Below, in pieces: positions 14,679 through 23,758 of a DNA stretch of 64,000 nucleotides. The DNA lies in contig JAJYXQ010000033.1 of the NCBI GenBank assembly GCA_021796385.1, forward strand, positions 62,001-126,000, in the 5' to 3' direction. Below the pieces are notes generated by a model that was given only the letters and a program-made list of their open reading frames with translations, did not search any database and was not told the origin of the DNA. The stretch comes from Thermoplasmata archaeon. GTDB lineage: Archaea > Thermoplasmatota > Thermoplasmata > Lutacidiplasmatales > UBA184. Position 1 is the first letter of the stretch; each line of letters starts with the position of its first letter. A program made the translations under genes and the position numbers.

Positions 14679-15805
14679 TCGCAGTTCCGAAGGAGGGCGC
14701 CCCCGGCGAGAAACGGGTGGCCATGGTGCCCGAAGTGGCCCAGCGTCTGGTCAAGGCAGGTAACGAGGTCCGTATCCAGTCCGGTGCGGGGGATGCTGCC
14801 TTCTACCCGGATGCGCAGTACCAGGCGGTGGGGGCGAAGATCGTCGCCGACCTGAAGACCCTGCTCCCCGGCGCCACGGTCGTGACCAAGGTGCAACCGC
14901 CCACCCCGGCCGAGACGAGCCTCATCGACGCTTCCTCTATCGTGGTGGCCCAGATGAACGCCACGCGGAACATCGAGAGCGTCCGCGCCCTCCAGCAGCG
15001 GGGGATCACCGCGTTCGCCCTTGAGCTCCTGCCCCGGATCACCCGGGCCCAGTCGATGGATGTCCTCTCCTCCCAGGCCACGATCGCCGGATACCGCGCT
15101 GTCCTCGTGGCGGCGCAGGAGGCGCCGAAGCTCCTTCCGATGCTGACGACGGCTGCGGGCACGATCCGCCCGGCCACGGTACTGGTGCTCGGTGCCGGGG
15201 TCGCCGGACTGATGGCCATCGCCACGGCCAAGCGGCTCGGTGCCGTGGTCCAGGGTTACGATGTGCGGCGGGCCGCAGGGGAGCAGGTCCGGAGCCTCGG
15301 GGCGAAGTTCCTCGAACTTCCCATCAACGCCGAAGGCACTGGAGGCTATGCTCGGGAGCTCACCCCGGAAGAGAAGGCTATGGAGAGCGCGATGGTCAAC
15401 AAGGCCGTTGCGGCCGCCGACATCGTGATTACCACGGCGAACATCCCCGGAAAGAAGGCGCCCCGCCTCATCGCCAAGGAGGTGGTCGCCACGATGAAGC
15501 CCGGGGCGGTCATCCTGGACATGGCCGCGGAGGGAGGCGGAAACTGCGAGCTCACCCAACCCGGACAGCGCGTCGTGGCGAACGGGGTCGTGATCCTCGG
15601 GCCGCTCAACCTGCCCGCGGACATCCCCTTCCACGCGAGCGAGACCTTCTCGAAGAACATCCTCTCCTTCCTCGGCCTGCTGATCGACAAGACCGGAAAG
15701 CTCATCACGCCGTTCTCCGACGAGATCCTCGTCGCCAGCCTCCTCACCCAAGGCGGTGAGGTCAAGAACGCCATGGTGAAGGGTGTGATGGGAGGTACGC
15801 CATGA
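14669..15805 (+). CDS. pntA: Proton-translocating NAD(P) transhydrogenase, alpha subunit, NAD(H) domain
   Basis: 378 residues. This is domain dI, which binds NAD(H). It is related to alanine dehydrogenase, with PKEGAPGEKRVAMVPE at the N-terminus and the Rossmann loop VLGAGVAGLMAIATAKRLGA followed by YDVR. It works with the two genes downstream to move hydride from NADH to NADP+ using the proton gradient. Its ATG overlaps the end of the P1 peptidase frame by 10 nt, and its stop overlaps the next ATG (ATGA). Confidence 0.93.
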   Translation: MAVIAVPKEGAPGEKRVAMVPEVAQRLVKAGNEVRIQSGAGDAAFYPDAQYQAVGAKIVADLKTLLPGATVVTKVQPPTPAETSLIDASSIVVAQMNATRNIESVRALQQRGITAFALELLPRITRAQSMDVLSSQATIAGYRAVLVAAQEAPKLLPMLTTAAGTIRPATVLVLGAGVAGLMAIATAKRLGAVVQGYDVRRAAGEQVRSLGAKFLELPINAEGTGGYARELTPEEKAMESAMVNKAVAAADIVITTANIPGKKAPRLIAKEVVATMKPGAVILDMAAEGGGNCELTQPGQRVVANGVVILGPLNLPADIPFHASETFSKNILSFLGLLIDKTGKLITPFSDEILVASLLTQGGEVKNAMVKGVMGGTP

Positions 15806-16128
15806 TCCAGCCCCCGACCTGGGTCATCCAGTACCTCCCCCTCGTCTACATCGCGTTCCTCGCGGCCTTCACCGGTTACGAGGTCATCAGCCGGGTGCCG
15901 ACCTTGCTCCACACCCCGCTCATGTCGGGTTCGAACTTCATCCACGGGGCCGTCCTCGTGGGCAGCATGGTGATGCTTGGGTTGGCCCAGAACCTGCCCG
16001 AGCAGATCGTCGGCTTCATCGCGGTCCTGCTCGGCGCGGCGAACGTGACGGGAGGCTATGCGGTCACCGACCGCATCCTCGAGATGTTCGACCGGGCCAA
16101 ACAACGGGAGAAGAAACCGGAGGCCTGA
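15802..16128 (+). CDS. NAD(P) transhydrogenase, alpha-2 membrane subunit
   Basis: 108 residues with an N-terminal amphipathic segment and about three membrane helices (YLPLVYIAFLAAFTGYEVI, FIHGAVLVGSMVMLGLA, IVGFIAVLLGAANVTGGYAV). It is the N-terminal half of the dII proton channel. Splitting dI and dII into separate genes is common in prokaryotes outside enterobacteria. Basic C-terminal end. Overlaps pntA by ATGA and is followed by pntB after 2 nt. Confidence 0.9.
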   Translation: MIQPPTWVIQYLPLVYIAFLAAFTGYEVISRVPTLLHTPLMSGSNFIHGAVLVGSMVMLGLAQNLPEQIVGFIAVLLGAANVTGGYAVTDRILEMFDRAKQREKKPEA

Positions 16129-16130
16129 CG

Positions 16131-17540
16131 ATGGAGTGGATCTACGATATCATCGAGCCCGTCTATCTTCTCGCCGCCATCCTGTTCATCCTCGCGCTCC
16201 GGGCGATGAGCAATCCCGCCACGGCGCGGGGCGGGATCGTCTGGGCCGGGTTCGGCATGCTACTGGCCATCGGTGTGACGATCCTCATCCCGGTCACGCT
16301 CCCATCGAGCTCCACCCTCTTCCTCAACTTCGTCCTGATGGGGATCGCGATCGCCATCGGTGGATCGATCGCCTACTACGCGGCGATCAAGGTTCAGATG
16401 ACGAACATGCCCCAGATGGTCGCCATCTACAACGGGATGGGAGGCGGGGCCGCCGGAGCCATCGCGGCGGTCGACCTGATGCTCTCCAACTGGCCGGCGA
16501 ACCAGTACGCCCCGCTCGACATCGTGGGGGGCCTGATCGGCTCGGTCTCCTTCGCCGGCAGCCTGATCGCGTTCCTGAAACTGCAGGGTTGGATGACTCA
16601 GAAGCCGGTCACCTTCCCCGGGCAGAACGTCGTGAACCTGGTCGTCCTCGGCCTCGCGGCGCTCTTCGGGGCCTTCTTCATCATCCAGCCCGCGTTCCTC
16701 GCCGGGTTCCCAGTCAGCCTGCTAGCGATGTTCTTCGTGCTCGGGCTGCTCTACGGCCTCTTCATGACGCTCCCCATTGGCGGTGCGGACATGCCGGTCG
16801 TCATCTCGCTCTACAACGCGCTCACGGGGATGGCGGTCGGTATCGACGGTTTCGCGCTCAACAACTTCGCCATGATCGTCGCGGGCGTGATCGTTGGGGC
16901 GGCGGGATCGCTCCTCACCTACCTCATGGCGAAGGCGATGAACCGTTCGCTATCGAACGTGCTCTTCAGCGCCTTTGGTGCGAAGGAAGAGACGGGGGTC
17001 GAGCTCAAGGGCAGCCTCAAGCCCACCGACCCCGACGATGTGGCGGTCCAGCTCGCGTACTCTTCCAAGGTCATCATCGCTCCCGGGTACGGGATGGCTG
17101 TGGCGCAAGCCCAGGGCAAAGTGAAGGAGATGTGTGACATCCTGGAGCAAAAGGGGGTCACGGTCAAGTTCGCCATCCACCCGGTGGCGGGGCGGATGCC
17201 CGGCCACATGAACGTGCTCCTTGCCGAGGCGGGGGTCTCGTACGACAAGCTCTTCGACATCGACGAGATCAACCCCGAGTTCGCGACCACGGATGTCGCG
17301 ATGGTCATCGGGGCGAACGATACGGTGAACCCCGCCGCGCACCGCCAGGGCAGCCCGCTCTTCGGGATGCCGGTCCTCGAGGTCGAGCAGGCAAAGAGCG
17401 TGGTGGTGCTCAAGCGCGGCCAAGGCAAGGGATTCGCCGGGATCGAGAACGATCTCTTCTACCGGGACAATTGCAAGATGCTCTACGGGGACGCCACCGA
17501 CAGCCTCTCGAAGGTCGTCCAGGCGCTCAAGAAGCTCTGA
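16131..17540 (+). CDS. pntB: NAD(P) transhydrogenase, beta subunit
   Basis: 469 residues. Eight or nine membrane helices form the rest of the dII proton channel (for example NFVLMGIAIAIGGSIAYYAA). A C-terminal dIII domain binds NADP(H): VIIAPGYGMAVAQAQGKV is the glycine-rich loop, followed by FAIHPVAGRMPGHMNVLLAEA, and VIGANDTVNPAA and VVLKRGQGKGFAGIEN near the end. All the landmark dIII segments are intact. It is the last gene of the transhydrogenase operon; the next gene, after 89 nt, has a separate promoter region. Confidence 0.95.
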   Translation: MEWIYDIIEPVYLLAAILFILALRAMSNPATARGGIVWAGFGMLLAIGVTILIPVTLPSSSTLFLNFVLMGIAIAIGGSIAYYAAIKVQMTNMPQMVAIYNGMGGGAAGAIAAVDLMLSNWPANQYAPLDIVGGLIGSVSFAGSLIAFLKLQGWMTQKPVTFPGQNVVNLVVLGLAALFGAFFIIQPAFLAGFPVSLLAMFFVLGLLYGLFMTLPIGGADMPVVISLYNALTGMAVGIDGFALNNFAMIVAGVIVGAAGSLLTYLMAKAMNRSLSNVLFSAFGAKEETGVELKGSLKPTDPDDVAVQLAYSSKVIIAPGYGMAVAQAQGKVKEMCDILEQKGVTVKFAIHPVAGRMPGHMNVLLAEAGVSYDKLFDIDEINPEFATTDVAMVIGANDTVNPAAHRQGSPLFGMPVLEVEQAKSVVVLKRGQGKGFAGIENDLFYRDNCKMLYGDATDSLSKVVQALKKL

Positions 17541-17610
17541 GCGGCTCCCGCCCCCGTTTGGCGAAGAGGGAGCGCAGGCCCCAAAGCTTTACCTCCCCCC
17601 GGGCGATGCT

Positions 17611-17624
17611 CTATCCTAGGATAG
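17611..17624. promoter_or_regulatory. Perfect 14-bp palindrome before the surface-protein gene
   Basis: ctatcctaggatag reads the same on both strands. It lies 5 nt before the ATG at 17630 and about 20 nt after a TATA-like aaagctttac (17583-17592), where a bound regulator would block initiation. It is a candidate operator. Confidence 0.4.
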
Positions 17625-17629
17625 TCTGA

Positions 17630-20600
17630 ATGGACGCACGTTTGACGACCGGTCGTCTGGCCTACGGAGTAGCGGTCCTTGTCCTCCTCCAGGGCCTGGC
17701 CATCGCGGCTCCGGCGACCATCGCCGAGCACGGTACGGCCGCCTCCCTTGCCCGCGGGGCCGTTGCATCACGGGGCACCGCCTGGGACGGTCTGGAGGCT
17801 GGCTGGACGATGTTCCACGGGGGTTCCGGTGTGAACGGCTCCTATACCGACCCCTTCCCTTGGTCCCACTTTTCGCTCCGTTGGACCCAGAACTACTCGA
17901 CGACGGCCTTCGATCCGACCAACACCGGCCCTACTGCCCCACAATCCTCTCCCGTCATCTACAACGGTACGATCTACCTCATGGAATCAGCCACGCCGGT
18001 GCTGCTGAGCGTCAATGCCACGAACGGGGCCCCTCAGGGCACGGTCAACCTCGCCGCGGGAACCGGGATCGTCGGCACGGTGACCTCCACCCCCCTCATC
18101 GCCGGGAGCGCCGGATATCCTTTCCTCTCCCAGAGCACCTACAGTGCCGGGACCCACGAGACCTACGCGCTCAACCTGACCTCGGGGACCGTGACCTACT
18201 GCCACTCCGGACAACCGGGGTACGGAGGGGCGGGCCCGATCCCCGGTGGGTTCGTGCAACCCTCCATGCCCTACGGGGGGAACCCGGACGGGATTTTCAT
18301 CTTCCACGATTGGAACCTCGGGGATTCGGGCACTGTCAACTGCCCCGCCGTTGCCACGATGACCAGCACCGATGCCTTCTACGACACCCCGAGCGTGGGG
18401 CTCACCTATGATCCGGCCAACGCTTCCGCCCCCTACGCCGACTATTTCCTCTCCGATCAATCTCAGCCCACGGTGGACGCCTTCCCCGTGGGCGGGGGAG
18501 CGCAGATATGGGCCGACAAGCTCGGCGGGATCGCCTACGGGTCCCTGGCGCTCACGAACGTGAGCTACCCGGTCACCGGGAAAGGAGGGGTGTCCGCACC
18601 GGTTGGGTTCATCGTGAACGATGCCGGGACCGGCAAGACCAGCAACATCTCGGCCATCGATGTGAACTGCGGTGTGGCGCATTGCTTTTCCGGAGGGAAC
18701 ACTTCGAACACGCTCCCGAATGGGACCTATCCCTTGGCCGCTCCCCCGGGTGCGGATGGCGGGAGCAATGCCACGGTCGCCCTCCGACCCCTATCGTCCC
18801 GGTCCATCCAGGTGTTCTACGCTTCCCGGGACGGGACGCTCGGGAGCGTACAGGCGACCCTCACGGGAAGCTCTTCCGCCGGGCCGAATGCGACCGGAGG
18901 CTACAACGTCTCCTGGACGAACCCCTGGACGTTCGCCTCGGGGGCACCGCTCACCGCTTCCCCGGTCACGGTGAACGGTCTCGTCATCGACGGGAACGGC
19001 AATGGAACGGTCTTCGTCCTGAACGCATCTGACGGGGCCCTGGTATGGTCCGGGAACCTGACCGGGGCGATCCTTTCCTCACCGGCCCTTGGACCGGGGG
19101 GCCTCTACTTCCTGACCTCGACCGGGGAACTCGCCGACATCGGCCCGACCCACCCCTACGTCTCCTTGGGCGTGCCCCCGGTGGCCACCGACGGCTGGCC
19201 GATGAACATCACCGTCGCCGTGAACGGGACGTCGGTGACGGGTACCAAGGGCTCCGGCCTTGGTGGGGCCTTGGTGACAGCCCTCGTGAGCGGAGGTTCC
19301 CTTTCACCGGGGACCGTGGTCGGTACAGGGACCACCTCTCCTTCCGGGACCGTGCGCATCGCTTGGACCCCGCCGTACGTCGCTGCGAACGTCACCTACA
19401 ATTTCACGGCGATCGTCAATGCCACGGGCTACACCTTGGCGAACGCAACGGGACGCACGGTGGCCATCCCGCCCCCACCACTACACATCGTCTCCCTCCA
19501 AGCCACACCCTCCCTTCTGCAGATCGGGAACTCGACCACGCTTGTGACGAACGTGACGGGAGGCTTTCGACCCTACAGTTACGTCTACACAGGGTTGCCC
19601 GGGAACTGCACCTCGCTCAATAGTTCCTCGCTCCCCTGCACACCCTCGACCAGCGGGAATTTCACGGTGACGGTGCACGTCAGCGACCCGGCCGGGGCCG
19701 TGAACTCGACCTCAACGCTCCTCTCGGTCCGAAACCGGACCATCGCAAGCCTCCTCATCCTTTCTTTCACCGCCACTCCATCCAGCGTACAGATCGGAAA
19801 TTCCACGCGCCTCAATGCCACCGTCTCAGGAGGGCTCCTCCCGTACCACTTTGCTTATGCGGGCCTCCCAGCCGGCTGCGCCTCCGCCGACGCTCTTCCG
19901 CTCAATTGCACTCCCACGGCCGGCGGCACGTTCGATGTGGTCTTGACCGTCACCGACGCCCGCGGGACGACCGCATCAGCGAACCTTACGCTCACGGTAG
20001 TACCCCGAACCATCGGACCGCTGGAGGTTACCTTCGTCGCCGTCCCTTCGGTCTTGGTGCAAGGGAGTTCCACCACCTTCACCTCCACCGTCCGCAATGG
20101 CACGGCCCCGTACTTGTACGCATATAGCGGGCTCCCCCCCGGGTGCACTTCATCGGACACCTCTTCCCTGACGTGCGTACCGACATCGGCGGGCGTGTTC
20201 CATGTCACCCTGTCGGTCTCGGACGCCAAAGGGGCGACCGCATCCGCCGGTGCGACGCTCACGGTCGATCCTGCAGGGTCCGGCCGATTGAGCGTCGATC
20301 TTTCGGCCGCTCCGGCCACGTTCATCCTGGGGAACGCGACCACCTTCACCGCCACCGCGCACAACGGATCGACACCGTACCGGTACGTCTACTCCGGCCT
20401 TCCCCCAGGCTGCCTCTCCCAGAACGTGGCCTCATGGGCCTGCACTCCCACCGCAGCGGGCAACTTCACTGTGGTCGTGACGGTGACGGATTCCGGGTCC
20501 GTGACGGCCCAGGGATCCACCTCGGTGTCCGTGCTCCCACGGACGGTGGTCCCGCTCGTTATCGTCCGCTTCGGGGCCTCGGTGAACCCCGTCGGGATCG

Positions 20601-21694
20601 GAGAGCGTACGGATCTCAACGTCACCCTATCCGGAGGTAGCGCCCCCTTCCGGTTCGTGTACACCGGCCTGCCGTCAGGGTGCGTCTCGACCAATGAGGC
20701 CGTACTCTCGTGTACCCCCGACGCCTCGGGCAACTTCTCGGTGAACGTGTCGGTCACGGACGCCTATGGGCAGGAGGCGCACGCGCGGCTGACCTTGCTT
20801 GTGATGCCCCATCCGACCTCGGGCGGGGGCCCATCGCTCGGCCTTCCGCTGACGGACCTCTGGCTCCTGATCCTTTTCCTGCTCGCGATTGGGCTCCTCC
20901 TTCTTCTCCTGTATGGGCGCCGTAGACGAAAGGCCCCGATATCCGAGAGCGGGTCCACCCCAGCCGACCGGGGACCCTCACCGACATCCGGGGAGATGGG
21001 TGTCGCCGCGGGCATCACGGGCGGAGCGGTTGCGACTTCCGAGAAATCACCCCCGGCCACCGAGTGGAGCGAAGGCGATGAGACCGCGCCGGAAGGCGAG
21101 GAGAACACCGCGGAGACGTTGACGGAGAGTTCTCCTCCGGCAACCGATGCCCGGACCGGAGCGTCTCCCACCGAAGCGCCACCACCACCCCCTGCATCCC
21201 CCCCTCTTGAGACAGTTCCGGAAGTTGATGCCCCCGGGGATGGTGCGAACGGGGTGGGATCCACGGTTACGTCGGACCCGGAGGAAGGGGAGAGTTCAGC
21301 GACGGAAGGGACCCCGGACGGGTCGTCACCGTTGGAGAGTCCGGCGCACGTGGAATTGGAGCGTACCCTGGGGCCGGAGCGAAGCGACGAGGACCCGTTC
21401 GGGGGCACGGTCGCCCCGGAGGAGGTCAACCCCAACGTGCAGCGCTTGGACCCGCGGCTCTTTCGGTCCATGGAACTCAGCGTGAAGGGCGATGCACCCG
21501 AGGAGGGTGTCCCGGATCCGACCTCCCCCGCGGAGGACTTCGAGAAGAAGACTCAGGACCTGATGCAGCGGGCGCGCAAGGCCCGAGAGGGTCGGCAGGA
21601 GGAGAGTCCGGACGATACCTCGGGAACCCCCTCCCCGGAGGCGACCTCGGATGGGGAAGGCGAGGTCTCGAACGGCCCCGGTGATGAAACGTAG
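17630..21694 (+). CDS. Large surface protein: beta-propeller, five Ig-like repeats, membrane helix, acidic tail
   Basis: 1354 residues. A signal peptide (LAYGVAVLVLLQGLAIAAP) is followed by about 450 residues resembling a PQQ-type beta-propeller (WTMFHGGSGVNGSY, repeated GTIYL/GTVFVLNASDG-like blades). A short Big-type segment precedes five repeats of about 90 residues (nt 19484-20810). Each carries PYxYxYxGLPxGC, a second Cys in xCTPxxxGxF, and VTVxVxDxxG; the paired cysteines could form a disulfide per repeat. Then come one membrane helix (LWLLILFLLAIGLLLLLLYG), a basic stop RRRRK, and about 250 residues rich in Glu, Pro, Ser and Thr with a charged helix near the end. NxS/T sites are frequent. 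Probably an S-layer-associated sensor or adhesin with a cytosolic tail. Specific role unknown. Confidence 0.8.
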   Translation: MDARLTTGRLAYGVAVLVLLQGLAIAAPATIAEHGTAASLARGAVASRGTAWDGLEAGWTMFHGGSGVNGSYTDPFPWSHFSLRWTQNYSTTAFDPTNTGPTAPQSSPVIYNGTIYLMESATPVLLSVNATNGAPQGTVNLAAGTGIVGTVTSTPLIAGSAGYPFLSQSTYSAGTHETYALNLTSGTVTYCHSGQPGYGGAGPIPGGFVQPSMPYGGNPDGIFIFHDWNLGDSGTVNCPAVATMTSTDAFYDTPSVGLTYDPANASAPYADYFLSDQSQPTVDAFPVGGGAQIWADKLGGIAYGSLALTNVSYPVTGKGGVSAPVGFIVNDAGTGKTSNISAIDVNCGVAHCFSGGNTSNTLPNGTYPLAAPPGADGGSNATVALRPLSSRSIQVFYASRDGTLGSVQATLTGSSSAGPNATGGYNVSWTNPWTFASGAPLTASPVTVNGLVIDGNGNGTVFVLNASDGALVWSGNLTGAILSSPALGPGGLYFLTSTGELADIGPTHPYVSLGVPPVATDGWPMNITVAVNGTSVTGTKGSGLGGALVTALVSGGSLSPGTVVGTGTTSPSGTVRIAWTPPYVAANVTYNFTAIVNATGYTLANATGRTVAIPPPPLHIVSLQATPSLLQIGNSTTLVTNVTGGFRPYSYVYTGLPGNCTSLNSSSLPCTPSTSGNFTVTVHVSDPAGAVNSTSTLLSVRNRTIASLLILSFTATPSSVQIGNSTRLNATVSGGLLPYHFAYAGLPAGCASADALPLNCTPTAGGTFDVVLTVTDARGTTASANLTLTVVPRTIGPLEVTFVAVPSVLVQGSSTTFTSTVRNGTAPYLYAYSGLPPGCTSSDTSSLTCVPTSAGVFHVTLSVSDAKGATASAGATLTVDPAGSGRLSVDLSAAPATFILGNATTFTATAHNGSTPYRYVYSGLPPGCLSQNVASWACTPTAAGNFTVVVTVTDSGSVTAQGSTSVSVLPRTVVPLVIVRFGASVNPVGIGERTDLNVTLSGGSAPFRFVYTGLPSGCVSTNEAVLSCTPDASGNFSVNVSVTDAYGQEAHARLTLLVMPHPTSGGGPSLGLPLTDLWLLILFLLAIGLLLLLLYGRRRRKAPISESGSTPADRGPSPTSGEMGVAAGITGGAVATSEKSPPATEWSEGDETAPEGEENTAETLTESSPPATDARTGASPTEAPPPPPASPPLETVPEVDAPGDGANGVGSTVTSDPEEGESSATEGTPDGSSPLESPAHVELERTLGPERSDEDPFGGTVAPEEVNPNVQRLDPRLFRSMELSVKGDAPEEGVPDPTSPAEDFEKKTQDLMQRARKAREGRQEESPDDTSGTPSPEATSDGEGEVSNGPGDET

Positions 21695-21873
21695 CGGAAG
21701 GCCGATCTTGTGGACGAGCTTCTGAAGGCCGGTAGGGGCGGCGGATCACTTTTCGAATCGATCACGGACGCCCGCCCAGACACCCGCATACCTTCGTGAG
21801 ACCGGCCCGGTCGGATACAAAAGACTTAACACCCGTTCCGTTCTGAGAAGGACCGGGCCTTGGTGGAACGGAA

Positions 21874-22452
21874 GTGTCGATCAGTGCAGCGCCCGAGAGT
21901 GGAGTGATGCCCGGCAGCCCTGACGAAAGCGAAGTGGTCCTCGTGGACTCTCAGGGGAAACCCTTGGGAACCGCACCAAAGCTCAAGGCGCATCAGGACG
22001 GAGGTACGCTCCATCGGGCGATCTCGGTCCTTGTCTTCGACCCGCAGGGACGGTTGCTGATCCAGCGCCGGGCCAGTGGAAAATATCATTCGCCGGGTTC
22101 CTGGGCCAACACCTGTTGCTCGCATCCGAAACCTGGGGAAGCGATCGAGGCGGCCGCCCATCGGCGGCTAAAGGAGGAGATGGGCTTCGACTGCCCGCTC
22201 CGTGAGGTGTTCGACTTCACCTACCGGATCGACGTGGGCGGACACATGACCGAGCACGAGTTCGACCATGTGTTCGTGGGAACGTTCTCCGGTGAACCGC
22301 ACCCCGACCCCCGCGAGGTCGGGGAGTACCGTTGGGTCCCGATCCAAGACCTCTTCCGGGATGTCCGGGCAGATTCGAAGGAGTACGCGCCTTGGTTCAA
22401 GATCATCCTCGTCCACCTGGGCGAGATGGATCTCAAGCAGATCTTGAAGTAG
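21874..22452 (+). CDS. idi: Isopentenyl-diphosphate delta-isomerase, type I
   Basis: 192 residues. It interconverts IPP and DMAPP, feeding archaeal isoprenoid lipids. The Nudix fold carries LHRAISVLVFD, and the catalytic Cys lies in WANTCCSHP (C81 or C82). The Nudix helix is AAHRRLKEEMGF, and EHEFDHVFVG supplies the acidic metal and protonation residues. Type I IDI is flavin-independent, whereas many archaea use type II. The GTG at 21874 is taken as start; the ATG at 21907 is an alternative preceded by gagtggag. A TATA-like atacaaaaga lies at 21815-21824. The 3' end overlaps the convergent methyltransferase by 20 nt. Confidence 0.9.
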   Translation: MSISAAPESGVMPGSPDESEVVLVDSQGKPLGTAPKLKAHQDGGTLHRAISVLVFDPQGRLLIQRRASGKYHSPGSWANTCCSHPKPGEAIEAAAHRRLKEEMGFDCPLREVFDFTYRIDVGGHMTEHEFDHVFVGTFSGEPHPDPREVGEYRWVPIQDLFRDVRADSKEYAPWFKIILVHLGEMDLKQILK

Positions 22453-23716
22453 GGGTCGGGGCCAGCCCCTCCCTTGAGAGAAGGACGACCCGGTTCGTGT
22501 TTGTTCCCCGGCTCCCATTCGTTATTCCCCAGCAATGGGCGGTCTTGGTGAAGTGTTGAGCGTTGACGAATACCTCGATGGGAAGGAGCCCCGCCCGGTC
22601 GGCGCTCCGGACCACGCTTTCTTCCAAACGCACCTGCCCGTTCCGGACCTCACCCACCTCGAACGCGATGGCTCCGCCGGGAGCGAGGAGACGGGCCAGT
22701 TCCCGGAAGACCTCCGTCATCTTGGCCTCCCACTCGGCCACGGTCCCGGCCTGGGTCAGGTGGACGCTCCGCGGATCGATGCCGCAGAACCAGTTGCGCA
22801 GCCAGTTGTCCTTGGCATAATCCACGATGTTGAGGAAGGGAGGCGATGTGACGACCAACCGGACGGAGCCGGAGGGGAGCGGGGAGGTACCCGCCGCATC
22901 CCCCGTGAGGAGACGGACGGAGCCCGAGACGCTCCTTAACCGCGCCCGCTCTTCGGGAGTGATCGCGCTGAGGAGGGCCTTGCTCTTTCGCAGAAGGAGG
23001 GGTTTGACGGGCCGCCGGGGCGGAACCTGACGGAGCCGATCGTTGATGCGTCGCTGCGAAGCCACCGAGGCAGCCTGGTTCGGCGGGAGGCTGTAGACCG
23101 AGAAGAATCCCGCCGAGTGCCCCGTGAGCCGGTTGACCGCCACCATCCGGATCCATGCGTCTACGGAGTCGAGCGCGCCCGTGGCTTCGCGCCGGAGCAG
23201 GTATTCCCGGAGGTTGAGTATCTCCCGCAGGGTGTCGGGGTGGTAGAAGGTGAGTAGCTCGTCGTTCGAGCGGGTGGGAGAATCGAGAGAAAGGCTTGAG
23301 AGACGTTCCTCCACTTCCGTTTGTCGAGGAGGATCGAGCCGGGGTGCCGTCAAGATGGCGCTCAGGGGACTCGCATCATTGCCCCAGGGAACTCGCCCTT
23401 GAAGGGCGGCCTCGAGGACGGTCGTACCCCGGCCCATGAAAGGATCGTACACTGTTTCGCCCGGCTGGGAGTGGCGGGAGATGTAGTAGGCCGGGAGCTG
23501 GGGTTTGAAGCAGGCCCGGTAGGATATCTCGTGAAGATTGTGCCCCGCCCTCTGCTTGGCGGTCCAGAGCTCGCCGACCCGGACCGGGACCCGGGTGGAG
23601 CCGATCTCGATGTACTCGGGTGATCCCGCGTCCAAGGAAGGAGGGGCCACGGCGGGCAGGATGGGCGAGGAACTGTGGCGAGGATTGGGGGAGATCCCAC
23701 CGGGAGACCGGCGCAC
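22433..23716 (-). CDS. Site-specific DNA methyltransferase (m4C or m6A), no restriction partner seen
   Basis: 427 residues. The SAM site is YDPFMGRGTTVLEAALQGR, followed by the catalytic loop TSPPFLNIVDYAKDN much later. The order (FxGxG before TSPP) corresponds to a gamma/zeta-like or non-permuted arrangement. TWTAKQRAGHNLHEISYR-like sequence upstream of motif I is shared by a family of solitary prokaryotic methyltransferases. The TSPPF motif IV does not separate N4-cytosine from N6-adenine. It lies 42 nt downstream of the GT4 gene on the same strand. Neither neighbour is a nuclease, so it is either solitary or part of a modification-only system. GTG start. Confidence 0.82.
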   Translation of the reverse strand: MRRSPGGISPNPRHSSSPILPAVAPPSLDAGSPEYIEIGSTRVPVRVGELWTAKQRAGHNLHEISYRACFKPQLPAYYISRHSQPGETVYDPFMGRGTTVLEAALQGRVPWGNDASPLSAILTAPRLDPPRQTEVEERLSSLSLDSPTRSNDELLTFYHPDTLREILNLREYLLRREATGALDSVDAWIRMVAVNRLTGHSAGFFSVYSLPPNQAASVASQRRINDRLRQVPPRRPVKPLLLRKSKALLSAITPEERARLRSVSGSVRLLTGDAAGTSPLPSGSVRLVVTSPPFLNIVDYAKDNWLRNWFCGIDPRSVHLTQAGTVAEWEAKMTEVFRELARLLAPGGAIAFEVGEVRNGQVRLEESVVRSADRAGLLPIEVFVNAQHFTKTAHCWGITNGSRGTNTNRVVLLSREGLAPTPTSRSA

Positions 23717-23758
23717 AAGGGGAGCATCGCCCTGGACCTTAAGAGCCTTGGCGATGAT

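Noticed and set aside
21692-21694. TAG as a pyrrolysine codon in the surface protein
   Set aside because: Several genes here end in TAG (for example those at 22452, 30047, 30638 and 33279), so amber is an ordinary stop.
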